A stretch of DNA of 37,069 nucleotides from Bacteroidales bacterium M5 (lineage in GTDB: Bacteria > Bacteroidota > Bacteroidia > Bacteroidales > Muribaculaceae). Numbering within the stretch: the first letter of the stretch is position 1; each line of letters opens with the position of its first letter. Both the position numbers and the translations under genes were made by a program. The notes beneath the pieces were generated by a model. It made no database searches. It was given only the letters and a program-made list of their open reading frames with translations, and was not told the DNA's origin. The stretch spans positions 1 to 37,069 of the forward strand of contig LUJP01000024.1 of assembly GCA_001689535.1 (NCBI GenBank), in the 5' to 3' direction. Shown here one piece after another: positions 1 through 9,092 of the stretch.

Positions 1-28
1 TAACAATCGTTATGAAACACCCTCTAAG
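1..28. repeat. Left copy of 28-bp inverted terminal repeat
   Basis: The first 28 bases are the exact reverse complement of the last 28 bases of the window (37042-37069); the match stops at base 29. Reading inward from the edge, the sequence contains TAAC, a 4-base loop AATC and GTTA, then GAAACACCCTCT. It may be the loop and right arm of a longer hairpin whose left arm lies outside the window, or the tip of an insertion sequence inverted repeat. The sequence alone does not decide between these. Confidence 0.8.
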
Positions 29-105
29 GGACTGACTGATAACAATCTTTAACAACACTATACCACGACGGTGTTACAGACCGCGGGAATTAATTTTAAA
101 GCATA

Positions 106-137
106 CAAAAATAGCAATGTTTTTCTTAACCCACAAA
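106..137 (-). promoter_or_regulatory. Bacteroidota-type promoter pointing out of the left end
   Basis: On the minus strand there is TTTG (137-134), a 20-base spacer and TATTTTTG (113-106). This fits the -33 TTTG / -7 TAnnTTTG pattern of the primary sigma factor in Bacteroidota. Transcription would run leftward to the terminal repeat and out of the window. No gene is visible in its path. Confidence 0.4.
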
Positions 138-321
138 AACTCGGGAGTATTTAGTGTTATCCCTTAGGCTGACGGCGGTATTCGCTTGGCGAGACACCCA
201 TGGTTGCCGTGAACACGCGGCTGAAATAAAACTCGGGAGTATTTAGCGTTATCCCTTAGGCTGACGGCGGTATTCGCTTGGCGAGACACCCATGGTTGCC
301 GTGAACACGCGGCTGAAATAA
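136..321. repeat. 92-bp tandem duplication covering the 3' end of the AraC gene
   Basis: Bases 136-229 and 228-321 are the same sequence with a period of 92 bp and one mismatch (T at 155, C at 247). The unit holds the last 24 or so codons of the AraC-type gene, its stop codon and about 20 downstream bases. The right copy is in frame with the gene. The left copy lies beyond the stop codon and is a non-functional remnant. It could be a real slippage duplication or an assembly artefact near the contig end. Confidence 0.9.
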
Positions 322-1151
322 TACGGATCGGATATGCCTACCTTATGGCATATCTGATTGATATGCAGAGTAGAGAAGTCGAGCAAATGGCATGCGTGAC
401 TCATTCTGAGCTGTCGTAGATGGGTCATGGGTGAATTGCCCGTGCGAAGGGTAAAGAGATGGCTCAGATATGTCGGTGTCACGCCCACATATTCGGCGAG
501 GTCGGCCAGCCGCAGGTTCCGCTCCAGATTCTCCGACATATAGCGGATAACAGCATCCGTTATGCCGGCATTGTCCATCTCATTTTCCGTGTACTGCGAC
601 ATACGGGCCGCACGGTAGCTGTCGATATGCCTGAGCGTTGAAAGAAAATACGACAGCGTGGCACAGGCGAATATCAGCGAGTCATGCGAGTATCCGCATT
701 CAAGCGTAGCCATTATCTCCTCAAATAGATTCAGACGGTCGGCGATACGGCTCGACTCTCCGGGACGCACCGCCACAGACCCGTGGGTTGGAGGCATCAT
801 CACCTCAGCCATGCTGCCGCGGTAATGCACCCAATAGATTGTCCATGGGTCGGAGGAATCGGCCCCGTATTCGTGCGGCATGCCTGCAGGAAGAACAAAG
901 TAGCTGTTGGGTGTCACCTCATATCGCTGTCCGCCCACTCTGTACCATCCCTTGCCAGCGCGGCAATAAATCAGCACCCACTGTCCTATCGGCTCCACTC
1001 GCTTGCGGTAATGATTATGGGCAGCAGGATAATATCCTATATCCGTAAAATGGAGCAGCGATCCAGCCGGATCTCTCTCCATATCCGCTATGCACGCCGG
1101 CGGGAGAACATACGCTTTCTCCCCGCTGAAACCGTCTTTCTGTCCTGCCAT
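249..1151 (-). CDS. AraC-family transcriptional regulator
   Basis: A cytoplasmic sugar-responsive activator of about 300 residues. The N-terminal part (about residues 25-150 from MAGQ) has cupin-like AraC ligand-domain features, including WVLIYCRAGKGWYRVGG and a FVLPAGMPHEYGAD stretch. The C-terminal 100 residues carry the two AraC helix-turn-helix motifs (NLRLADLAEYVGVTPTYLSH and INQICHKVGISDPYYFSRVF). The open frame extends upstream to 1247, but the ATG at 1151 is preferred because a -7 element (1184-1177) lies just upstream of it and the extra 32 residues do not resemble the family. The gene is divergent from the GH2-led sugar operon, the usual arrangement for a local activator of that operon. 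Its inducer is unknown. The last 24 codons are duplicated downstream. Confidence 0.9.
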   Translation of the reverse strand: MAGQKDGFSGEKAYVLPPACIADMERDPAGSLLHFTDIGYYPAAHNHYRKRVEPIGQWVLIYCRAGKGWYRVGGQRYEVTPNSYFVLPAGMPHEYGADSSDPWTIYWVHYRGSMAEVMMPPTHGSVAVRPGESSRIADRLNLFEEIMATLECGYSHDSLIFACATLSYFLSTLRHIDSYRAARMSQYTENEMDNAGITDAVIRYMSENLERNLRLADLAEYVGVTPTYLSHLFTLRTGNSPMTHLRQLRMSHACHLLDFSTLHINQICHKVGISDPYYFSRVFTATMGVSPSEYRRQPKG

Positions 1152-1176
1152 TACAAAGTTGTTGATTGGTGAGCTG

Positions 1177-1184
1177 CAAATATA
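1177..1184 (-). promoter_or_regulatory. -7 element of the AraC gene
   Basis: TATATTTG on the minus strand matches TAnnTTTG and lies 25 bases upstream of the ATG at 1151. No convincing -33 element was seen. Confidence 0.4.
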
Positions 1185-1246
1185 GATATTATTTGCAGAT
1201 ATACATAAAACCACAAAAAAATCCATCGTTTTATATTCCTTATTCA

Positions 1247-1277
1247 TTTCGCATCATCTTGGCCTCTTGTAATTTTG
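1247..1277 (+). promoter_or_regulatory. Promoter of the sugar-use operon
   Basis: TAATTTTG (1270-1277) matches the Bacteroidota -7 element. A weaker TTTC (1247-1250) sits 19 bases upstream at the -33 position. An imperfect -33 suits an activator-dependent promoter next to the divergent AraC gene. Transcription would begin near 1284, about 30 bases before the ATG. Confidence 0.5.
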
Positions 1278-1312
1278 CAACATAATATCCAACCATATCC
1301 GATTATCACACC

Positions 1313-4039
1313 ATGAATATATTGAAACCATTCATAACAGTGGCAATAATGATGCTGTGCGCGGCCACATCTGTCGTCGCCGCGGTGCCCGACACCATAA
1401 ATCTTGCAGGCCTCTGGCGTTTTCAGCTCGATCCGATGGGGTTAGGCATGACTCCCGGATCCGAGCTATATCTGTCGCGTCTGTCTGAAACCATCATGCT
1501 CCCGGGCTCCACCGATACCGGAGGAAAAGGTGTCAAAAACACTGCTTCCTATGTCGACCGTCTCAACCGCAAATATGAGTACCTAGGCCAGGCATGGTAT
1601 CAGCGCGAAGTCACCATCCCCGACCAGTGGAAAGACCGCAACATAACCCTCGACCTTGAGCGTTGCCACTGGATCACCACCCTCTACGTCGACGGAAAGA
1701 AAGCCGGCTCCGATGAACGCCTGAGCACTCCCCACCGCCGGGACCTCACAAAAGAACTCACTCCGGGTGTCCACGTAATCACGGTGTGCGTCGACAACCG
1801 CGCCCCCTACCCTATGGATCAGTGGGCCCACGGCATAACCGAGTACACCCAGACCAACTGGAACGGCATAACCGGAAAAATGACCCTGACAGCCCGGCCC
1901 GAATCTCATATCACCGATATGGCTTTTTACCCCGATGTAGACTCGCATTCGGTAAAAATAATCACCTCCGCAAATATCACGGCTCCCTCTCGCCTATCCA
2001 TCGAAATAACGGGTCCCGACGGCAATAAAGTCGCCGCAAAAGCCATCGAAGCCGCCGCTGGCGACTCGGTCCTCACCACCGTGATCAACCTTGGCAAGAA
2101 CGTCCGCCTCTGGGACGAGTTCGACCCTGCTCTTTACACCGTCTCGGCCACTCTTGACAGCGATGCCGGTTCCGACACCCGCAGCGGACGCTTCGGCATG
2201 CGTGAAGTTACCAGGGGCAAACACCATATACGAATCAACGGCATCGACCGTCATCTCAGGGGCACGCTCGACTGCGCCGTATGGCCCCTTACCGGCTATC
2301 CCTCCACCGATAAGGCCGACTGGCTTCGTCAGTTCTCCATCATAAAGGACTATGGAATGAACCACGTCCGCTTCCACAGCTGGTGCCCCCCGAAGGCCGC
2401 TTTCGATGCTGCCGACGAACTCGGTATCTACCTTCAGGTAGAACTTCCGATGTGGATCAAGGATGTGGGCCGCTATCCCGCACGCCGCGACTGGTTCGAG
2501 CGCGAGATGCATGCCGTGCTCCGCGAATACGGCAACCATCCCTCATTCATCCTCTACTGCAATGGCAATGAAAACGAGGGCGACTTCGCCGTGCTCGAAG
2601 ACCTCTTAGTCAAAGGCAAGGCCTACGACCCGCGCCACCTCTACTCTGCCTCAACCGCGCGCACCCACACTCCCTCCGACGAATATTATACTTCCCACAT
2701 TTCCTCGAAGGGCTGGATGACAGTCTATGAGGGACGCCCGGCCACCGACTGGACCATAAATGCCGGCAGCGACATAGACGTCCCCGCCATAGCCCACGAA
2801 ACAGGCCAGCGCTGCATGTATCCTTACTTTCCCGAGATGACAAAATATACCGGCGTGCTCGAACCGCGCAACATGGCGGTATTCCGTGAGCGCCTTGCCC
2901 GCAACGGCATGCTCAGCCAGGCCGACGATTTCTTCAAGGCCACCGGCGCACACACCGTATTGCAGTACAAGGCCGTGAACGAAGCCCTGCTTCGCAGCGA
3001 CAAATCAGGCGGCTTCCAGCTCCTCGGTCTGCAGGATTTTCCCGGCCAGGGCAGCGCATACGTAGGCATACTCGATGCCTTCTGGGACAGCAAGGGCCTT
3101 GTGTCGCCCGAGAAATACCGCGAGTCGTGTGCGCCCCAGGTAATTCTTGCCGGGCTCCCCAAGCGCGTATATTCATCGTCCGAGCCGCTGAAGGCCTCCG
3201 TCCATATCTACAACTTCGGCCCTGCCGCTCTTCGCAAAGGCCCGGTAAAATGGCATCTTGACGCCGAGGACGGCACGATTATAGCATCCGGGACCATCTC
3301 CGGCAAGGAGATAGCCCGCTCCACCGTGGATTCCGTTGGAATTTTAACCGCTCCGCTCAGCGCCATCACGTCGCCATCGCGACTCACCCTCCACATCTCC
3401 AAAGGCGAACTCCACAACGCCTGGGATCTATGGGTATATCCCGACAGCGATGAAACAGACCGGACAAGCTATGTGACGGACGTGGACGAGGCACTGCGCC
3501 GTCTCTCGGAAGGTGAGTCCGTGCTGCTGGTGCCTGCCGATGCTCCCGGACGCCACACACGCTTCGTCTCCCACTTCTGGAACCCGATTATGTTCAAAAG
3601 CGACCCCATGATTGTGGGCACTCTGATTGACAACACACATCCTGCCTTCGGATCCTTCCCTACCGACATGTATGCCGACTGGCAATGGACCGACATTCTT
3701 GACAACGCACGCGCTCTCGACCTCACCGATTTTCCGGCCATCACGCCAGTGATACAGAGCATCGACACCTATGAGGAGAACCGCAGACTCGGCGTTGCCT
3801 TCGAAGCTGCCGTAGGCCCCGGACGATTATTTGTGCTCTGCGTCGATCCCGACAAGAATATCGACACGCGCCCCGCCTCGCGCCGGCTGTTGCGCTCGGT
3901 CGCCGATTATGTGAACGGTGGCAGCTTCAGGCCCTCAGTCACTCTTGAACCGTGGCAAATCAAGGCAATCTTCAATCCCGAAACAACCGGCAGTGGCACC
4001 GATTCGTCAGCCGCCGTCAAACAGCTTCTCAACAAATAA
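1313..4039 (+). CDS. Secreted glycoside hydrolase family 2 enzyme (beta-galactosidase/beta-glucuronidase-like)
   Basis: A 908-residue exo-acting beta-glycosidase, probably periplasmic or surface-exposed. Residues 1-24 are a signal peptide ending VVAA. A GH2 sugar-binding jelly roll follows (about 28-195; LAGLWRFQLD, then the WYQREVTIP stretch), then an Ig-like domain (about 200-300) and a TIM barrel (from about 305). The GNE at 418-420 in YCNGNENEG is the likely acid/base site (E420), and E496 in AHETGQ is the likely nucleophile. The C-terminal third holds further beta domains. It is the first gene of the operon, followed after 7 bases by a sugar transporter. GH2 covers several substrates, so galactoside versus glucuronide cannot be settled from sequence. 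Confidence 0.88.
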   Translation: MNILKPFITVAIMMLCAATSVVAAVPDTINLAGLWRFQLDPMGLGMTPGSELYLSRLSETIMLPGSTDTGGKGVKNTASYVDRLNRKYEYLGQAWYQREVTIPDQWKDRNITLDLERCHWITTLYVDGKKAGSDERLSTPHRRDLTKELTPGVHVITVCVDNRAPYPMDQWAHGITEYTQTNWNGITGKMTLTARPESHITDMAFYPDVDSHSVKIITSANITAPSRLSIEITGPDGNKVAAKAIEAAAGDSVLTTVINLGKNVRLWDEFDPALYTVSATLDSDAGSDTRSGRFGMREVTRGKHHIRINGIDRHLRGTLDCAVWPLTGYPSTDKADWLRQFSIIKDYGMNHVRFHSWCPPKAAFDAADELGIYLQVELPMWIKDVGRYPARRDWFEREMHAVLREYGNHPSFILYCNGNENEGDFAVLEDLLVKGKAYDPRHLYSASTARTHTPSDEYYTSHISSKGWMTVYEGRPATDWTINAGSDIDVPAIAHETGQRCMYPYFPEMTKYTGVLEPRNMAVFRERLARNGMLSQADDFFKATGAHTVLQYKAVNEALLRSDKSGGFQLLGLQDFPGQGSAYVGILDAFWDSKGLVSPEKYRESCAPQVILAGLPKRVYSSSEPLKASVHIYNFGPAALRKGPVKWHLDAEDGTIIASGTISGKEIARSTVDSVGILTAPLSAITSPSRLTLHISKGELHNAWDLWVYPDSDETDRTSYVTDVDEALRRLSEGESVLLVPADAPGRHTRFVSHFWNPIMFKSDPMIVGTLIDNTHPAFGSFPTDMYADWQWTDILDNARALDLTDFPAITPVIQSIDTYEENRRLGVAFEAAVGPGRLFVLCVDPDKNIDTRPASRRLLRSVADYVNGGSFRPSVTLEPWQIKAIFNPETTGSGTDSSAAVKQLLNK

Positions 4040-4046
4040 CTAAGAT

Positions 4047-5471
4047 ATGGATTCAGTAAAAACAGATTACAACCGGGGCTTCATTTATTTCATCTGCCTT
4101 ATCTCGGCCATGGGCGGCCTGCTCTTCGGCTACGACTGGGTGGTTATCGGTGGCGCCAAGCCATTTTACGAAGCCTTCTTCGGTATCAGCGATAATCCCG
4201 GCCAGCAGGGCCTCGCCATGAGCATAGCCCTTGCCGGATGCCTTGTCGGAGCCATGGTATGCGGCTCGCTTGCCGACCGCATAGGGCGCCGTCCACTGCT
4301 CCTCATCTCGGCCCTCATCTTTCTGGTGTCGGCCTACGCCACCGGTGCATTCAACACCTTTACGCTCTTCCTCACCGCCCGCTTTGTAGGCGGCATAGCC
4401 ATAGGTCTGGCTTCGGGTCTTTCGCCGATGTATATTGCCGAGGTGGCTCCCGGCAGCATACGCGGACGCCTCGTATCGCTCAACCAGCTCACGATCGTAC
4501 TCGGTATTCTCGGCGCTCAGATTGTAAACTATCTCATAGCCGAACCGATGCCTGCCGGAACCACGGTTCCGGCCCCCGACTCCTGGAATGTGCTGTGGGG
4601 CTGGAGGTGGATGTTCTGGAGCGCCGCCTTCCCCGCCGCGCTGTTCCTGTTTCTGGCGCTTTTCATTCCCGAAAGTCCCCGTTGGCTAGCCTTGCGCGGA
4701 CGCAAAGCAGCCGCTACCACGATTCTCGCCCGGATAGGTGGCGAAAGCTATGCCCGCAGCGAGATGGCGGCCATAGACCACACGGCCCGGAATGCCGCAA
4801 AGAGCGGCCTGCGCGCCCTTTTCACGCGTCCTTACGCCATGGTAATCACCCTTGGCATCTGCATAGCCGTATTCCAGCAGTGGTGCGGAACAAACGTAAT
4901 ATTCAACTATGCCCAGGAAATATTCTCCAATGCCGGATATGACCTTGGCGAGATGCTGTTCAACATTGTTCTTACCGGCATCACCAACGTGGTGTTTACA
5001 TTCGCTGCCATTTACTCCGTCGACAGGCTGGGACGCAAGAAACTGATGCTCATCGGAGCGGGCGGCCTCGCTCTGATCTATGCCGTGCTCGGCACATGCT
5101 ATTTCATGCACATCACCGATTTCTTCATGGTGATTCTTGTGGTTGCAGCCATAGCGTGCTACGCCATGACTCTCGGCCCTGTCACCTGGGTGCTCATCGC
5201 CGAACTGTTCCCCAACCGCGTGAGGGCCGTGGCTGTGGCCGTCTGCACTTTCGCGCTCTGGACGGCATCGTTCACCCTCACATATACCTTCCCGCTGCAC
5301 AACACTGCCCTCGGAAGCTACGGCACATTCTGGATTTACGCCGGAGTATGCGCCGCCGGATTCATATTCTTCAGCCTGCGTCTCCCCGAGACCAAAGGCA
5401 AGAGCCTTGAGGAACTTGAAAAAGAACTTGTTGCCGACAACCAAACACAAATCATATCTACTGACTTCTGA
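4047..5471 (+). CDS. MFS sugar porter (XylE/GalP-like sugar:H+ symporter)
   Basis: A 474-residue inner-membrane protein with about 12 hydrophobic segments. Sugar-porter signatures are present in order: GGLLFGYDWVVIGGA (23-37), GSLADRIGRRP (73-83), PESPRWL (208-214), QQWCGTN (277-283), VDRLGRKK (325-332) and PETKGKSLEELE (447-458). The family imports monosaccharides such as xylose, galactose, glucose or arabinose with protons. It lies between the GH2 and DUF5107 genes with gaps of 7 and 13 bases, so it probably imports the monosaccharide released by the operon's enzymes. The specific sugar is not readable from sequence. Confidence 0.93.
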   Translation: MDSVKTDYNRGFIYFICLISAMGGLLFGYDWVVIGGAKPFYEAFFGISDNPGQQGLAMSIALAGCLVGAMVCGSLADRIGRRPLLLISALIFLVSAYATGAFNTFTLFLTARFVGGIAIGLASGLSPMYIAEVAPGSIRGRLVSLNQLTIVLGILGAQIVNYLIAEPMPAGTTVPAPDSWNVLWGWRWMFWSAAFPAALFLFLALFIPESPRWLALRGRKAAATTILARIGGESYARSEMAAIDHTARNAAKSGLRALFTRPYAMVITLGICIAVFQQWCGTNVIFNYAQEIFSNAGYDLGEMLFNIVLTGITNVVFTFAAIYSVDRLGRKKLMLIGAGGLALIYAVLGTCYFMHITDFFMVILVVAAIACYAMTLGPVTWVLIAELFPNRVRAVAVAVCTFALWTASFTLTYTFPLHNTALGSYGTFWIYAGVCAAGFIFFSLRLPETKGKSLEELEKELVADNQTQIISTDF

Positions 5472-5484
5472 TTGAACATATAGT

Positions 5485-8400
5485 ATGGTAAAAGCCTGGA
5501 AAGAAACCGTGGTGATTCCCACATACGAGGTTGGGAAACCCGAAAAGAACCCCATATTCCTTGAAAAGCGTGTCTATCAAGGCTCAAGCGGTGTAGTCTA
5601 TCCCTATCCCGTGATAGAGTCGGTGGCCGACGAAAAGACCGACCATGAGTGGCATGCCGTGTTCCTGGAAAACGAGTATATCAAAGTGATGATTCTCCCC
5701 GAACTGGGAGGCCGCGTGCAGATGGCCTACGACAAAATCCGTCAGCGCCACTTCGTTTACTACAACCATGTCATAAAGCCCGCGCTCGTGGGCCTCGCCG
5801 GCCCGTGGATTTCGGGCGGTATCGAGTTCAACTGGCCCCAGCACCATCGCCCTTCCACATATATGGAGGTTGATTCCACTATAGAGGAAAACGCCGACGG
5901 CTCCGTGACCGTATGGGTCAACGAAATGGAGCGGATGTTTCATCAGCGCGGAACGGCAGGCTTCACCCTCCGCCCCGGCTGTGCGTATCTGGAGATAAAG
6001 GGCGTGCTCTACAACCGCACCGACATGCCCCAGACATTCCTCTGGTGGGCCAATCCCGCCGTACATGTCAACGAGCATTACCGCTCCGTTTTCCCGCCCG
6101 ACATCAACGCCGTGTTCGACCATGGCAAGCGTGCCGTCTCCTCATTCCCTATCGCCACGGGCACCTACTACAAAGTGGATTACTCCGCCGGTGTCGACAT
6201 AGCCAATTACAAGAACATCCCCGTCCCCACATCCTACATGGGAGTCAACTCCCGCTATGACTTCGAAGGCGGATACGAATGCGATACACAGGCCGGAATG
6301 CTTCATGTGGCTTCCCACCATGTGTCGCCCGGAAAGAAACAGTGGACATGGGGCAATGGCGACTTCGGCCGTGCGTGGGACCGCTGCCTCACCGACAACG
6401 ACGGCCCTTACATCGAGCTTATGGCCGGCGTCTTCACCGAAAACCAGCCCGACTTCACATGGCTCATGCCCTACGAAGAGAAGGAGTTCACCCAGTATTT
6501 CCTTCCCTACCGCGAACTCGGTGCCGTGAAGAACGCCACCAAAGATCTGTTGATGAACATAGAGCCGGATGGCGACGGCAAGATACAGCTGCGTGTTTTC
6601 GCCACAAGCCGTCAGGAGATAGATATGACGCTGCGCACACGCGATGGTCGCGTAATTTTTACCGAACATACCGCTGTATCGCCTGAGGAGGTATTTACCC
6701 GCGGTATTGATGCCGACGGACTTTCGCTCAGCTACCTCACATTTGAAATCACCCGCAACGGTCGAAAAGTGCTCACATGGGAAAGCGAACCCGACGAAAT
6801 CCGTCCCATCCCCGACGCCGCCGAGGCCGCTCTGCTCCCGGCTCAGATCAAGACCGTGGAACAGCTCTATCTCACCGGCCTCCATCTTGAGCAGTATCGC
6901 CACGCCACTTACTCTCCTGTCGATTATTATGAGGAAGGCCTGCGCCGCGACCCCGACGATGTGCGCTGCAACAATGCTTTGGGCTTATGGTACATCCGCA
7001 AGGGACGTTTCGACAAAGCCGAAGGCTATCTCTCCCGCGCCGTGAAGATACTACAGAAACGCAACCCCAACCCCTACGACGGCGAACCTATCTACAATCT
7101 CGGACTCGCGCTGAAATATCAGGGTCGCTTCGATGAGGCTTACGACCGCTTCTATAAAGCCACCTGGAACGGCGCATGGCAGGATGCCGCTTACTTTGAA
7201 TGCGCCAAAATAAGCTGCCGCCGCGGCGACTTCGAGGAAGCTCTGCATGAGATCGACCGCTCACTTGCCAGAAACTGGCACAGCTCAAAGGCCCGCGCAC
7301 TCCGCGCCGCCATCCTGATGCGTCTCGGCCGCGATGCCGAGGCCCGGGAGTTCTGCCGTGAAACCCTCGGAGACGACCTGTTTAATTACGGTTGCATGGC
7401 TTTGCTCGGCGATACATCCCGCATGGCCTCGCTCATGCATGGAAATCCCCACAATTACGACGAAATAGCTCTTGACTTCAGCGATGCCGGTCTGACGGCC
7501 GAAGCCGAAGCCGTATGGAAAACCGCCATAGAGCACGATGCCATCACTCCAATGACATGGTATTATCTCGGATATGCCCGCATGTCGGCTGGTGACGCCG
7601 CAGGAGCCTCCGAAGCATTTGCCACTGCCGCCACAGGCTCTCCCGACATGGTTTTCCCCAACCGTCTTGAAGCAATCCTGGCCCTGCGTGCCGCACTTGA
7701 GGTAAACCCTGAAGACGCCCGCGCCTGCCACTATCTCGGCAATCTTTTCTACGATAAACGCCAGTATGACCTCGCCCTGGAATACTGGGAACGTGCCTCA
7801 AGGCTCGACCCGGTCTTCCCCACCACATGGCGCAACCTCGGACTCATCTATTACAACAAGCTCTGCGATTCTTCCCGGGCAGTCTCGTCGATGGAACGTG
7901 CATTTGAGCTTGACCCTACCGACTCACGTGTGCTTATGGAGCTCGACCAGCTTTACAAGAAGCTGCAGCGTCCCCATCAGTGGCGCCTAGATTTCCTGCG
8001 TAAATATCCCGCGCTGATACAGCAGCGCGACGATCTCGTGCTCGAAGAAGCCACTCTGCTCAATCTCACGGGCCGTTACAGCGAGGCAATCAGACTGATT
8101 GACTCCCGCCAGTTCCATCCCTGGGAAGGTGGCGAAGGCAAAGTTCCGGCCCAGTATCAGACCACGCGCGTGGAGCTTGCCAAGGAAGCGATGGCCCAGG
8201 TACGTTACAGCGACGCACTACCCCTCCTCGAGCAGTGCCTTGTCTATCCGCCTAACCTCGGCGAGGGCAAGCTTATCAATGCCCAGGACAACGATTTCCA
8301 TTATCTGGCGGGTATATGCCACCGCGCTCTCGGCAACGAGGAGAATGCCCGCGACTGTTTCCTGAAAGCCACCGAAGGCCCCACCGAACCCGCTGCCGCC

Positions 8401-8766
8401 ATGTACTACAACGATGCCAAACCCGACAAGATATTCTATGCCGGCATGGCCTTCCGCGCTCTCGGCGACGAGGCCCGTGCCCGTTCGCGCTTCAACCGCC
8501 TGGTTGATTACGGCAAGCAGCATTTCCACGACAAGGTGGTGATGGACTACTTCGCCGTGAGCCTTCCCGACCTTCAGGTGTGGGACGGAAGTCTCGACGA
8601 CATGAACCGTATCCACTGCCTCTACATGCTCGCACTCGGTTACGCCGGCCTCGGCGACACGGCTCGCAGCGCCCGCTATATGGCCCAAGCAAAAGCCATG
8701 GATTCCAACCATCAGGGCCTCCACGCCCTCTCCACATTCCTCACCGAAATCAACACGTCCAGATAA
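5485..8766 (+). CDS. DUF5107 domain protein with C-terminal TPR repeats
   Basis: A 1093-residue protein without an evident signal peptide, so probably cytoplasmic. The N-terminal 350 or so residues match DUF5107 in style: LENEYIKVMILPELGGRVQMAYDK, the GGIEFNWPQHHRPSTYM stretch and a WWANPAVHVNEHY stretch. The look recalls aldose-epimerase-like beta folds. From about residue 440 to the end there are many tetratricopeptide-like helical repeats, for example those around ALGLWYIRKGRFDKAEGYL and ACHYLGNLFYDKRQYDLALE. Such proteins occur in carbohydrate-use loci of Bacteroidota, Firmicutes and Actinobacteria. The biochemical function is not established to my knowledge; sugar binding or sugar processing is inferred from context and fold resemblance. 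Confidence 0.82.
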   Translation: MVKAWKETVVIPTYEVGKPEKNPIFLEKRVYQGSSGVVYPYPVIESVADEKTDHEWHAVFLENEYIKVMILPELGGRVQMAYDKIRQRHFVYYNHVIKPALVGLAGPWISGGIEFNWPQHHRPSTYMEVDSTIEENADGSVTVWVNEMERMFHQRGTAGFTLRPGCAYLEIKGVLYNRTDMPQTFLWWANPAVHVNEHYRSVFPPDINAVFDHGKRAVSSFPIATGTYYKVDYSAGVDIANYKNIPVPTSYMGVNSRYDFEGGYECDTQAGMLHVASHHVSPGKKQWTWGNGDFGRAWDRCLTDNDGPYIELMAGVFTENQPDFTWLMPYEEKEFTQYFLPYRELGAVKNATKDLLMNIEPDGDGKIQLRVFATSRQEIDMTLRTRDGRVIFTEHTAVSPEEVFTRGIDADGLSLSYLTFEITRNGRKVLTWESEPDEIRPIPDAAEAALLPAQIKTVEQLYLTGLHLEQYRHATYSPVDYYEEGLRRDPDDVRCNNALGLWYIRKGRFDKAEGYLSRAVKILQKRNPNPYDGEPIYNLGLALKYQGRFDEAYDRFYKATWNGAWQDAAYFECAKISCRRGDFEEALHEIDRSLARNWHSSKARALRAAILMRLGRDAEAREFCRETLGDDLFNYGCMALLGDTSRMASLMHGNPHNYDEIALDFSDAGLTAEAEAVWKTAIEHDAITPMTWYYLGYARMSAGDAAGASEAFATAATGSPDMVFPNRLEAILALRAALEVNPEDARACHYLGNLFYDKRQYDLALEYWERASRLDPVFPTTWRNLGLIYYNKLCDSSRAVSSMERAFELDPTDSRVLMELDQLYKKLQRPHQWRLDFLRKYPALIQQRDDLVLEEATLLNLTGRYSEAIRLIDSRQFHPWEGGEGKVPAQYQTTRVELAKEAMAQVRYSDALPLLEQCLVYPPNLGEGKLINAQDNDFHYLAGICHRALGNEENARDCFLKATEGPTEPAAAMYYNDAKPDKIFYAGMAFRALGDEARARSRFNRLVDYGKQHFHDKVVMDYFAVSLPDLQVWDGSLDDMNRIHCLYMLALGYAGLGDTARSARYMAQAKAMDSNHQGLHALSTFLTEINTSR

Positions 8767-8779
8767 ACTCAGACAGGTC

Positions 8780-9070
8780 ATGTCAAAACTCAGATTTCTT
8801 GCAATAATATTTGCGATAGCCGCTTTAAAGGCAGCGGGAGTCGCCCCTGCCGATATCAGTCTTAACGGCACGTGGAAATTCAGTATTATCCCGGCCTATA
8901 CCCTCTCCGGCTATGCTGTTGAATACACTGACAGCCACGGCACCCGACGCCGGTTACCGATGCCGGTAATGCGCCCGGGCGAAGAGGTGCAGTTGACTTT
9001 ACCTGATATCAACACCGAATATCATTTCGACGTTGTGCATCGCAACGGCTCAGTTGTGGCACAATACTAA
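8780..9070 (+). CDS. Small exported protein, possibly a glycosidase remnant
   Basis: A 96-residue open frame, 13 bases after the DUF5107 gene and 22 bases before the GH95-like gene. Residues 1-24 form a signal peptide. The mature part starts ISLNGTWKFSI, which resembles the opening strand of GH2 sugar-binding domains. It then continues with AVEYTDSHGTRRRLPMP, EVQLTLPDI and FDVVHRNGSVV, which resembles a small beta-sandwich seen at the C-terminus of some Bacteroidales glycosidases. It may be a complete small beta-domain protein or the result of an internal deletion joining the start and end of a larger enzyme. Its placement in the operon supports expression. No function is assigned. Confidence 0.6.
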   Translation: MSKLRFLAIIFAIAALKAAGVAPADISLNGTWKFSIIPAYTLSGYAVEYTDSHGTRRRLPMPVMRPGEEVQLTLPDINTEYHFDVVHRNGSVVAQY

Positions 9071-9092
9071 ACCAAGACATTCCGACCATATC

